In this document: piece by piece, positions 1 through 5,166 of the stretch
Numbering within the stretch: the first letter of the stretch is position 1
How the letters are laid out: the number at the start of each line of letters is the position of its first letter
NCBI GenBank assembly: GCA_023386115.1
Contig: JAEWKL010000425.1
Location: 1-5,166 of the forward strand
Length of the DNA stretch: 5,166 bases
Direction: 5' to 3'
Source of the DNA: Pseudomonadota bacterium
Lineage (GTDB): Bacteria; Pseudomonadota; Alphaproteobacteria; Rhizobiales; Beijerinckiaceae
Program-made: the position numbers and the translations under genes
The notes under the pieces: model-generated
The model's database searches: none
What the model was told of the DNA's origin: nothing
Seen by the model: the letters and a program-made list of their open reading frames with translations, nothing else

Positions 1-729
1 CCCCTGCGGGCCGCCGGCCCCGTCCGCCCGCAGGCGGCGCGACACCTCGACGCCGACGGGCCCGAGGCTCTCATTGGTGCGATAGGCGAGGTCGGCCGGC
101 GTCAGGAGCGGCAGCAGGCGGTCGGAAAGCCCGAGCTCGACCGCGATCCGCTCGATGAGCGGGGTAGGCGATCGCCGGTCCTGGACCGGCACGAGATGGA
201 CCCGCCACGCCGCTTCCCGCGCCCAGCTCCGGAGGCCGCGCCCGTAATCGAACCGCCGCGCCCGCAGCTCGGCCTCGAACGCGGCCCTGAAGGCCCGGGC
301 CTCGCGCAGGAACTGGATCCGCCAGGTATATTGCGATTGCAGGTAGGCCGCCTGTGGGCGCACCGTCAGCAGGATCTCGGGCCGGAAACCCCGGCGCTCG
401 AACAGGCCGCAGAGGAGCTTCGGGGCCCGGTGCCAGGGCGGCAGCAGGCACAGGCTCTCGTAGGAGAGGACGGCGACGTCGTCCCGACTGTCGGCGAGCA
501 TCCGGTCGAGACGGCCGAGGAGCTCGCCCCGCTCCCGCCGCGGCCGGCGCCCGTCCAGGGTTTCGCCGAGATGCTGGTGGCTGACATGCGGATCGGCGGC
601 GGAGGCCGGCGTCAGCGCAGGGTAGAGGATGCCCGCCCGGTGCAGCTCGTCCCGGCGGGTGTGCAGCAGCATCTGCAGCGACGAGGTGCCGGTGCGCGGC
701 GTGCCGATATGGATGATGGCGCGGCGCAT
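1..729 (-). CDS. Sulfotransferase family protein, N-terminal 243 residues (runs off left edge)
   Basis: The reading frame stays open from an ATG at 729-727 to base 1, giving 243 residues without a stop; the C-terminus lies outside the window. Residues 7-19 (HIGTPRTGTSSLQ) match the 5'-phosphosulfate-binding loop of PAPS-dependent sulfotransferases, directly after the first beta strand. Residues 123-134 (VRPQAAYLQSQY) have the arginine and serine (R124, S132) of the 3'-phosphate-binding motif. A late RTNESLGP segment (217-224) resembles the conserved N-x-S-L stretch of bacterial members. Family members transfer sulfate from PAPS to a hydroxyl or amine of a carbohydrate, lipid or small molecule; the acceptor cannot be read from the sequence. 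The 729 start is preferred because the P-loop then sits near the N-terminus and a GAGA-like ribosome site lies about 7 bases upstream. In-frame ATGs at 762 and 837 would add low-complexity Pro/Arg-rich residues. The motif evidence for the family is good; the exact start is less sure. Confidence 0.82.
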   Translation of the reverse strand, partial: MRRAIIHIGTPRTGTSSLQMLLHTRRDELHRAGILYPALTPASAADPHVSHQHLGETLDGRRPRRERGELLGRLDRMLADSRDDVAVLSYESLCLLPPWHRAPKLLCGLFERRGFRPEILLTVRPQAAYLQSQYTWRIQFLREARAFRAAFEAELRARRFDYGRGLRSWAREAAWRVHLVPVQDRRSPTPLIERIAVELGLSDRLLPLLTPADLAYRTNESLGPVGVEVSRRLRADGAGGPQG

Positions 730-1199
730 CGGCGTTCTCAGCGCCGGTCCCTGCGCGGGCATCCGTCCGATCGGGCGGCCCGGTCGCTCGGGGATGCGCG
801 GAGCATCGTCCGGTAAGGGATCATGTGGGTCTCCCATGCCTGCGCCGGCGCCCCGGAGGGCGCAGCTCTGCTCACGCCGGCGCGGTGCGGGGCCGCCCCA
901 CCTCGCCGGCGCTGACGGCTCAAGCGAAGCCGTTCTCTGCATAGGACTACGTGCCCGAACCGGGCGATTTTGCGGCGTCTCGGGTCGGGCGCCGTGCCAA
1001 AATCCCAGTAACGAAAGGTAAGAAATGGGCCTCCCCACGCTCTGGATGCGCCCTATGTCCTTGATTTTGCCAGGGATCCGGTTCGGCAATCAGCGCTCTA
1101 CGTCGACGCGAGATTATTTTTCGATGAGTTAGTTGTCGAATACGTTTCTATTTCGATGCGAAGTGTTGAGTTCTGTGGACGATACGTGTCGCGCCGGGC
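730..1199. other. Non-coding stretch with an AT-rich pocket between sulfotransferase and barrel genes
   Basis: I find no convincing gene here. The part next to the sulfotransferase (730-900) is as GC-rich as coding DNA and stays open upstream of the chosen start, so a longer N-terminus cannot be excluded. Bases 1000-1180 are markedly richer in A and T than the rest of the window. Small inverted repeats are present: ACGGCT/AGCCGT at 915-920 and 928-933, and GCCCG/CGGGC at 953-957 and 961-965. Neither is followed by a T-run on either strand. The AT-rich part most likely holds promoter DNA and the 3' flank of the barrel gene. Confidence 0.5.
1111..1139 (-). promoter_or_regulatory. Possible sigma-70-type promoter in the AT-rich pocket
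   Basis: On the minus strand TCGACA (1139-1134) and TAATCT (1116-1111) are separated by 17 bases and lie in the AT-rich pocket. The -35 box matches 5 of 6 consensus bases, the -10 box only 3 of 6. It would point towards the sulfotransferase gene, but about 375 bases upstream of its start. This is a weak call from spacing and composition only. Confidence 0.22.
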
Positions 1200-1829
1200 T
1201 CAGCGCAGGCCGCCGCCGACCACGCCCGCCTCGACGGCGACCGACAGCCGGTCGGTGATCGCCCATTCGACCCCGACATGTGCGTTCGGCAGGATTGCGA
1301 TGTCGTCGCGCGAGAACGGGGCTGAGGCCGGTGTCGCGCCGGCCCTGACCGTGCCGTGGACCGCTGCCGCGCCGGCGCGCGCGTAGAGCAGCACCTCCGG
1401 CGTCAGGAGCGTGCCGACCTTCACCTGCACGGCGCCGGCGAAGTCGCGGGTGTAGCTCAAGGCCCCGAAGCCCGGCGTCAGGCCGCCGGAGGTCGCCGCG
1501 AGATAGTCGAAACCGCCGGAGATGCCGTAGACGAACCGGCCCTCCTGCCACAGCCGTCCGCCCTCGACGCCGATGGTCGGGCCGGCATAGCTGCCGAAAT
1601 GCCGCGACGACACCGCCTCGAACCCGGTCGAGAGCCGGGCATAGGAGCCGGACCAGCGCCCATCCAGCCCGGATCCCTCCTCGAGGTTTTTGGGCCAGGC
1701 GAAAACGGGCAGGTATCCGAAGCCGACGAGGCCCTGCGCCGCCCCGGGATCCGGCCTGAGGGCGCAGAGGCCGAGGACGAGGCAGGCCGCGAGGCGGCGG
1801 CGGGAGCGAGGATCGGCGCATCCGGTCAT
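1200..1829 (-). CDS. Secreted protein, probable outer-membrane beta-barrel
   Basis: The gene encodes 209 residues. The N-terminus has an Arg-rich n-region (R8, R10-R12), a hydrophobic core at about 13-25, and a likely signal peptidase I site near PGAAQ (28-32), so the product is exported. The mature part alternates polar and hydrophobic residues and is rich in Gly and aromatics, for example GRFVYGISGGFDYL (97-110) and VGVEWAITDRLSVAVEAGV (185-203). This resembles the strands and closing hairpin of small OmpA/porin-like barrels in alphaproteobacteria. The ending GGGLR lacks the usual C-terminal aromatic residue of Omp85 substrates, which weakens the barrel call. The ATG at 1829-1827 is chosen because the signal peptide begins there; the frame stays open upstream only as Arg/Pro/Ala-rich sequence overlapping the hydrolase gene. 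No strong ribosome site is visible. The specific function is unknown. Confidence 0.7.
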   Translation of the reverse strand: MTGCADPRSRRRLAACLVLGLCALRPDPGAAQGLVGFGYLPVFAWPKNLEEGSGLDGRWSGSYARLSTGFEAVSSRHFGSYAGPTIGVEGGRLWQEGRFVYGISGGFDYLAATSGGLTPGFGALSYTRDFAGAVQVKVGTLLTPEVLLYARAGAAAVHGTVRAGATPASAPFSRDDIAILPNAHVGVEWAITDRLSVAVEAGVVGGGLR

Positions 1830-1919
1830 GGCACCACGATAGCCGAGAGCCGGCCGCTCCGCACCCGTTCCCTGTGCTCTCGCCGGACGGCCGCGCGGAC
1901 GGATGTCGATCCCGGGAAT

Positions 1920-1938
1920 GGCCGGTTCCGTTCCGGCC
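1920..1938 (-). terminator. Hairpin just after the hydrolase stop, possible terminator
   Basis: A perfect 6-bp GGCCGG/CCGGCC stem (1920-1925 with 1933-1938) with a 7-base loop begins one base beyond the hydrolase stop codon. It is suitably placed to end or stabilise that transcript. No T-run follows on the minus strand, so intrinsic termination is uncertain. Confidence 0.35.
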
Positions 1939-1939
1939 G

Positions 1940-2593
1940 TCACGCCCCGTCGGGAGCGCGCCGCGTCGGGCCTCCGGGCAGAATCCAGGACGACAGGGCA
2001 TCCAGCACGGCCGCCTGCGTCTCCGGGTGATTCATCAGCCAGGTGTGATGGGCCGGCACCGTGCACCATCGCTCGCCGGCCCCGAGCCGTGCGCTCTCCA
2101 GGCTGACGAGGCCGTCATGCGGCTCCGGGATTCGGCGGCGGAAGAACGGGATGAGCGCCCGCGTGCCGGCCACCACGGCCATCGGGCAGGCCGGGATCGG
2201 GATCGCTCCGGCGGCGTCGCGGCGCAGGTCGCGGAGGGCCGGACCGAACACCGCCCGACCGAGCCACCAGCGCGACACCAGCTCCGCCGCCTCGCTGCCG
2301 CGGTTCGGCGTGCCCAGCATCACGAGGCCGGCCGCCAGTTCGGGATCGGCTGCGGCGAGGTGCCGTGCGACGAGGCCGCCCAGGGAATGCCCGACGAGAG
2401 CGACCGGCGCCCCGGCCCGGCGCCGGATCGCCGACACCGCAGGCCGCAGGTGCGCGGCGCAGGCGGCGAGATCGAGATGGCGGGACGGGTAATCGAGGGT
2501 CTCGACGGGGTAGCCGGCCGCAGCGAGGCGGGCGGCGAGCCGCGTCATGCTGCGCCGCGTGCGTCCCAGGCCGTGCAGCAGCACCACGGTCAT
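1940..2593 (-). CDS. Alpha/beta hydrolase, lipase/EstA-like (217 aa)
   Basis: This is a compact serine hydrolase. Residues 3-11 (VVLLHGLGR) give the first core strand and the HG oxyanion motif. GHSLGG at 68-73 is the nucleophile elbow with S70. MLGTPNRGSEA (92-102) is a hallmark segment of the lipase/acyltransferase group (EstA/PGAP1-like). The likely acid is D160 in PHDGLVS, and the likely base is H183 (or H182) in AHHTWLMNHPE, giving a complete Ser-Asp-His triad. Substrates in this group are esters or acyl lipids; the natural one is not evident. No signal peptide is seen, so the enzyme is probably cytoplasmic. The ATG at 2593-2591 is used because the first core strand starts there. The same frame extends upstream to 2743, but that part is a translation through the tRNA-Lys gene and is not real. 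The ribosome site is weak (GGGGG about 10 bases upstream). A hairpin follows the stop codon. Confidence 0.85.
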   Translation of the reverse strand: MTVVLLHGLGRTRRSMTRLAARLAAAGYPVETLDYPSRHLDLAACAAHLRPAVSAIRRRAGAPVALVGHSLGGLVARHLAAADPELAAGLVMLGTPNRGSEAAELVSRWWLGRAVFGPALRDLRRDAAGAIPIPACPMAVVAGTRALIPFFRRRIPEPHDGLVSLESARLGAGERWCTVPAHHTWLMNHPETQAAVLDALSSWILPGGPTRRAPDGA

Positions 2594-2682
2594 GCTCGCC
2601 CCCGGGCAGGATGCAGGAGGCCGATGCCGCCACCGAAGCCGCCGCGCAAGCGGCCCGATCCATCGTCTGTCAGAGAGGGGAG

Positions 2683-2758
<76 letters not shown>

Positions 2759-2776
2759 GTCGCCCGCGAGAGCGAA

Positions 2777-2803
2777 AGGGGAACGGCCACCAACCGTTCC
2801 TCT
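2777..2803 (-). terminator. 10-bp hairpin between the two tRNA-Lys genes
   Basis: Bases 2777-2786 pair with 2794-2803 (ten pairs, one of them G-T) around a 7-base loop. On the minus strand the stem is followed by TTTCG. It could end transcription from the upstream tRNA copy, but it stands only 18 bases before the 5' end of the other copy, leaving no room for a separate promoter. A pre-tRNA leader or processing structure is therefore an equal possibility. Confidence 0.4.
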
Positions 2804-2861
2804 GGTGCCAGCGACCCGAAGGTCTCCGGTTCAAGTTACCACGAGAGTAACCTGGGGTTTT

Positions 2862-2937
<76 letters not shown>

Positions 2938-2950
2938 GCGCTCACAAGAG

Positions 2951-2986
2951 CGCCACCGGGGAAGCCACCAAACCGCCCCGGCGGTG
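2951..2986 (-). other. Hairpin in the leader of tRNA-Lys copy 2
   Basis: CCGGGG (2956-2961) pairs with CCCCGG (2976-2981), extended below a single mismatch by four more pairs (2951-2954 with 2983-2986, one of them G-T). The loop contains CCACCAAA, close to the CCACCAA loop of the hairpin at 2777-2803. Its position 14 bases before the tRNA 5' end suggests a pre-tRNA leader structure or a duplicated remnant. Confidence 0.4.
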
Positions 2987-2993
2987 AGGGTCG

Positions 2994-3020
2994 TTTAATG
3001 GGCCGGCGGCGGGCTGTCCA
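2994..3020 (-). promoter_or_regulatory. Candidate promoter for the tRNA-Lys pair
   Basis: On the minus strand TGGACA (3020-3015) resembles the -35 box in five of six bases. ATTAAA (2999-2994), in the only short A/T stretch of this spacer, could serve as the -10 region with 15 bases between. Transcription would start some 50 bases before tRNA copy 2. The -10 match and spacing are not ideal, so this is tentative. Confidence 0.28.
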
Positions 3021-3035
3021 GCCCCGATCCCGCCG
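3007..3035 (-). terminator. Stem-loop downstream of leuA
   Basis: CGGCGGG (3007-3013) pairs perfectly with CCCGCCG (3029-3035), and an inner GGGCT/AGCCC (3011-3015 with 3020-3024) offers a competing fold. It lies 42 bases past the leuA stop. On the minus strand no T-run follows. A run of six T (3045-3050) lies on the plus side instead, ten bases from the stem, where no plus-strand gene needs a terminator. The structure may end or protect the leuA transcript, but not as a textbook intrinsic terminator. Confidence 0.35.
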
Positions 3036-3077
3036 ACCCGTCGATTTTTTGCCGGCTGGCTCCCGGCGCGGTCCGGG

Positions 3078-4661
3078 CTACTCGGCGGCGGCGTGCTGGG
3101 CGTGCAGGCGGCTGGCGCCGGCCATCAGCTTGTTCAGCGCGGCGAGATAGGCCTTGGCCGAGGCGACCAGGGTGTCCGGGTCGGCGCCGCGGGCGGTGAC
3201 GATGCGGTCGTCCTGGCGCAGGCGCACCGAGACCTCGGCCTGGGCGTCGCTGCCGCCCGTCACCGCGTGGACGTCGTAGAGCTCCAGGGCGGCCTCGTGC
3301 GGCACCAGGGCCTGGATCGCGTTGAACACCGCGTCGACCGGGCCGTTGCCGTCGACCTCCTCGGTGACGACGCGATCGTCGATGGCGAGCTTCATCGTCG
3401 CCCGCTGCGGGCCGCGGGTGCCGGCGACGACGGTCAGCGACACCAGCCGGATGCGGTCGTGGGCGGTGGCCAGGTTCTCGTCGACCAGGGCCTCGATGTC
3501 CTCGTCGTAGACGTGCTTCTTGCGGTCGGCCAGCGCCTTGAACCGCTCGAAGGCGTCCTGGAACTGGTTGTCGGACAGGCGATAGCCCATGTCGTCGAGC
3601 TTGGAGCGGAAGGCGGCCCGGCCCGAATGCTTGCCCATCACCAGCGAGGTCTTGTGCACGCCGACGGATTCCGGCGTCATGATCTCGTAGGTGGTCTGGT
3701 TCTTCAGCATCCCGTCCTGATGGATGCCGCTCTCATGGGCGAAGGCGTTCCGGCCGACGATCGCCTTGTTGTACTGCACCGGGAAGTGGGTGGCGCCGGC
3801 CACCAGCTTCGAGGCGCGCACAAGCTGGGTGGTGTCGATGGAGGTCTCGTAGGGCAGCACGTCGGCGCGGGTCTTGATCGCCATCACGATCTCCTCCAGC
3901 GCCGCGTTGCCGGCCCGCTCGCCGATGCCGTTGATGGTGCACTCGATCTGGCGCGCGCCGCCCTCGATGCCGGCCAGCGAGTTGGCCACCGCCAGCCCCA
4001 GGTCATTGTGGCAGTGGACGGAGAACACGGCCTTGTCGGAGTTCGGCACCCGCTCGCGCACCGCCCGGAACATCGCCCGGTACTCCTCGGGCGTGGCGTA
4101 GCCGACCGTGTCGGGCAGGTTGATGGTGGTGGCGCCGACCCGGATCGCCGCCTCGACGCACCGGCACAGGTAGTCGATCGGCGTGCGGGTCGCGTCCATC
4201 GCCGACCACTCGACGTCCTCGACGAGGTCGCGGGCCTGGGCCACCGTCTTCAGGATGATCTCCAGCACCTCGTCCTCGGTCTTGCGCATCTGGTGCGCCA
4301 GATGGATCGGCGAGGTCGACACGAAGGTGTGGATGCGCCCGCGACGGGCGAACTTCACCGCCTCGCCGGCCCGGGCGATGTCGGCCGGGATCGCCCGGGC
4401 GAGGCCCGCGATCACCGCCGATTGCGAGCGCCGGGCGATCTCCGCCACCGCCTCGAAGTCGCCGTTGGAGGCGATCGGGAAGCCGGCCTCGATGATGTCG
4501 ACACCCATCGTGTCGAGCATCTCGGCCACCGCCAGCTTCTCCTCCAGCGTCATCGTGGCGCCGGGGCATTGCTCGCCGTCGCGCAAGGTGGTGTCGAAGA
4601 TCAGCACGCGCTCGGCGGACGCAGCTTTGGACATGGCGGTGCGGGCAGCCTGGTCGGTCAT
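3078..4661 (-). CDS. leuA: 2-isopropylmalate synthase
   Basis: LeuA condenses acetyl-CoA with 2-oxoisovalerate to form 2-isopropylmalate, the first committed step of leucine synthesis in the cytoplasm. The 527-residue length fits the full bacterial enzyme. The N-terminal TIM-barrel has FDTTLRDGEQ (22-31, with R27 and metal ligand D23), HCHND (216-220, metal ligands H216 and H218) and NGIGERAGN (244-252, metal ligand N252). AHESGIHQDG (308-317) lies in the linker region. Residues from about 395 to 515 form the C-terminal LeuA regulatory domain, which in the family binds leucine for feedback inhibition; VTGGSDAQAEVSVRL (467-481) is typical of it. The ATG at 4661-4659 has AGGA (4674-4671) 9 bases upstream; the next Met (residue 9) has no ribosome site. 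A leucine-rich leader ORF and hairpin lie 109 bases upstream, suggesting attenuation control. The gene is not followed by other leu genes; two tRNA-Lys genes come next. Confidence 0.97.
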   Translation of the reverse strand: MTDQAARTAMSKAASAERVLIFDTTLRDGEQCPGATMTLEEKLAVAEMLDTMGVDIIEAGFPIASNGDFEAVAEIARRSQSAVIAGLARAIPADIARAGEAVKFARRGRIHTFVSTSPIHLAHQMRKTEDEVLEIILKTVAQARDLVEDVEWSAMDATRTPIDYLCRCVEAAIRVGATTINLPDTVGYATPEEYRAMFRAVRERVPNSDKAVFSVHCHNDLGLAVANSLAGIEGGARQIECTINGIGERAGNAALEEIVMAIKTRADVLPYETSIDTTQLVRASKLVAGATHFPVQYNKAIVGRNAFAHESGIHQDGMLKNQTTYEIMTPESVGVHKTSLVMGKHSGRAAFRSKLDDMGYRLSDNQFQDAFERFKALADRKKHVYDEDIEALVDENLATAHDRIRLVSLTVVAGTRGPQRATMKLAIDDRVVTEEVDGNGPVDAVFNAIQALVPHEAALELYDVHAVTGGSDAQAEVSVRLRQDDRIVTARGADPDTLVASAKAYLAALNKLMAGASRLHAQHAAAE

Positions 4662-4670
4662 GGTCTGGAA

Positions 4671-4674
4671 TCCT
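4671..4674 (-). promoter_or_regulatory. Ribosome binding site of leuA
   Basis: AGGA on the minus strand stands 9 bases before the ATG at 4661. It decides this start over the Met at residue 9, which lacks a comparable site. Confidence 0.65.
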
Positions 4675-4736
4675 GGTTCGCCCGGGATGCAGGTCGCGCG
4701 GGCGCGGCGTCGGAGTAGGTCTCTCGGTCCTCAGAT

Positions 4737-4777
4737 CCCCCAAGGGCCCAGGCGCGCGCCCGGACGGCCCTCAGGGG
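4737..4777 (-). promoter_or_regulatory. Leader hairpin upstream of leuA (candidate attenuator element)
   Basis: On the minus strand CCCCTGAGGGCC (4777-4766) pairs with GGCCCTTGGGGG (4748-4737) over twelve pairs, two of them G-T. The loop can add a further five-pair helix (4762-4758 with 4753-4749, one G-T). The leader ORF stop codon lies inside the left arm, so a ribosome finishing the leader would open the hairpin, while one stalled on the leucine codons would let it form. Two competing helices can be drawn: the loop segment 4759-4751 with leader bases 4819-4811 (nine pairs), and 4762-4755 with 4706-4699 (eight pairs). No U-run follows either arm, so this could be an antiterminator, a Rho-dependent or a translational switch. 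Confidence 0.55.
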
Positions 4778-4875
4778 CTGGTAAGGAGAAGAAGGCCGCC
4801 GAGAAGGAGCGCGCGCGCCCGCGCCGCCGAGAGGGCGGTCGTCGGAAGCGTCAGCGGGGAGCCGGCATGAGCCAC
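4771..4875 (-). CDS. Leucine-rich leader peptide upstream of leuA (34 aa)
   Basis: This GTG-start ORF has AGGAG (4889-4885) 9 bases before the start. Ten of its 34 residues are leucine, and the C-terminal part reads RALLLGGLLLLTSP. Five of the ten Leu codons are CTT, a codon I seldom saw when spot-checking leuA, where CTG and CTC dominate. The stop lies within a strong hairpin, 109 bases before leuA. This is the layout of a leucine attenuation leader (comparable in role to enterobacterial leuL): ribosome stalling at leucine codons reports low charged tRNA-Leu and alters folding of the downstream RNA. The start is inferred; no in-frame ATG exists between the upstream in-frame stop (near 5005) and this GTG. 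The alternative is chance: a GC-rich frame coding for a hydrophobic segment. The gene position, ribosome site, promoter and hairpin together make the leader reading more likely. Confidence 0.7.
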   Translation of the reverse strand: MAHAGSPLTLPTTALSAARARALLLGGLLLLTSP

Positions 4876-4920
4876 GGCTCGCGTCTCCTGAAGGGTGATG
4901 AACCCGGTGCGAGGGTGGCT

Positions 4921-4949
4921 TGTGTACCGGGCCCGAGGATCGATGACAA
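4921..4949 (-). promoter_or_regulatory. Candidate promoter of the leader-leuA transcript
   Basis: TTGTCA (4949-4944, five of six matches to the -35 consensus, preceded by C as in alphaproteobacterial promoters) is separated by exactly 17 bases from TACACA (4926-4921), a partial -10 match. Transcription would begin near 4914, about 40 bases before the leader GTG, leaving room for its ribosome site. Confidence 0.45.
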
Positions 4950-4992
4950 GGGTGCGATGGCACGCCGCGGCCGACGCAGCGTCGCCCCGTGA

Positions 4993-5021
4993 TTGACCGC
5001 CTCATCCGTGCTTGCCACAAG
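4993..5021 (+). promoter_or_regulatory. Candidate promoter of the divergent lipoprotein gene
   Basis: TTGACC (4993-4998, five of six) and CACAAG (5016-5021, three of six) are spaced by 17 bases, about 40 bases before the GTG start. The -10 box overlaps an inverted repeat GCTTG-CCA-CAAGC and the palindrome CAAGCTTG, which might be an operator. Position and -35 quality favour it, but the -10 box is poor. Confidence 0.33.
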
Positions 5022-5048
5022 CTTGGCCGCATCGGCTCAATTCCAAGT

Positions 5049-5052
5049 GGAG
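5049..5052 (+). promoter_or_regulatory. Ribosome binding site of the lipoprotein gene
   Basis: GGAG lies 7 bases before the GTG at 5060 and supports this non-ATG start, since the frame immediately downstream opens straight into the signal peptide. Confidence 0.6.
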
Positions 5053-5059
5053 CTTTCCC

Positions 5060-5166
5060 GTGTCGTATCGGAAGCCCGGGCTCGCCCTCGCGGCCCTCCT
5101 CGCCCTCGCCGCCTGCCAGTCCAAGCCGGCCGCCCCGCCCGCCGCGTCGCTCGGCCCGGTCGCGGG
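5060..5166 (+). CDS. Lipoprotein, N-terminal 35 residues (runs off right edge)
   Basis: The gene starts at a GTG with a good ribosome site and continues out of the window. The visible residues form a lipoprotein signal peptide: positive n-region with R4 and K5, a Leu/Ala-rich core (8-18), and the lipobox LAAC with C19 as the lipidated residue. The mature part begins QSKPAAPPAA, a Pro/Ala-rich linker common after the lipid anchor. The product should be anchored in the inner or outer membrane facing the periplasm; the residue after C19 is Gln, not Asp, so nothing argues for retention in the inner membrane. It is divergent from leuA, sharing about 185 bases between the leader GTG and this start. 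The functional domain lies outside the window, so no further function can be given. Confidence 0.8.
   Translation, partial: MSYRKPGLALAALLALAACQSKPAAPPAASLGPVA

Noticed and set aside
738..923. 61-residue minus-strand ORF overlapping the region upstream of the sulfotransferase
   Set aside because: Arg/Ala/Pro-rich composition typical of GC-rich non-coding frames; no motif and only a weak internal GGGAG site.
1025..1132. 35-codon plus-strand ORF with an AAGG site 6 bases upstream of its ATG
   Set aside because: The ribosome site is fair, but the peptide has no recognisable feature, lies in an AT-rich spacer, and short ORFs of this size are expected by chance. Conservation would be needed to call it.
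3045..3050. Run of six T as an intrinsic terminator for a plus-strand transcript
   Set aside because: No plus-strand gene is present nearby and the run is ten bases from the stem, too far for a standard terminator.
3093..4718. 541-residue open frame on the plus strand opposite leuA
   Set aside because: It is the antisense shadow of leuA, with Val/Gly/Asp/His-rich composition produced by high GC third positions, and shows no family motif.
4658..5032. 124-residue minus-strand ORF overlapping the leuA leader
   Set aside because: Arg/Ser/Pro-rich out-of-frame reading that runs through the promoter, hairpin and leuA start; the leader frame explains the region better.

Overview
The window is very GC-rich (C/G-biased third codon positions almost everywhere) and reads like an alphaproteobacterial chromosome. 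The LeuA sequence, the sulfotransferase style and the codon bias suggest the Hyphomicrobiales, perhaps Methylobacterium or a relative. That is a judgement from sequence appearance, not a database result. I see no phage, transposon, CRISPR array or replication gene.

Layout, left to right. Bases 1-729 (minus strand) hold the N-terminal 243 codons of a PAPS-type sulfotransferase-like protein that runs off the left edge. Bases 730-1199 hold no convincing gene and include an unusually AT-rich pocket. Bases 1200-1829 (minus) encode a small secreted protein that looks like an outer-membrane beta-barrel. Bases 1940-2593 (minus) encode a short alpha/beta hydrolase of the lipase/EstA type. Two identical tRNA-Lys(CUU) genes follow (2683-2758 and 2862-2937, both minus); the upstream flanks of the two copies are also related, pointing to a local tandem duplication. 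Bases 3078-4661 (minus) encode a full-length 2-isopropylmalate synthase (LeuA). At 5060 a divergent plus-strand lipoprotein gene begins and leaves the window on the right.

The most interesting part is the 400-base stretch upstream of leuA. It contains a plausible promoter (4921-4949), a Shine-Dalgarno site, and a 34-codon GTG-start ORF (4771-4875, minus) with ten leucines, seven of them within nine residues near the C-terminus. A strong GC-rich hairpin contains its stop codon. This is the architecture of a leucine attenuation leader in front of the first committed enzyme of leucine synthesis. No U-tract follows the hairpin, so the way the switch works is not settled by the sequence.

The genes do not form one pathway. 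leuA is a stand-alone, probably feedback- and attenuation-controlled biosynthetic gene. The tRNA pair has its own candidate promoter. The hydrolase, barrel and sulfotransferase genes share a strand but are separated by 89, 110 and 470 bases, so a single operon is not obvious.
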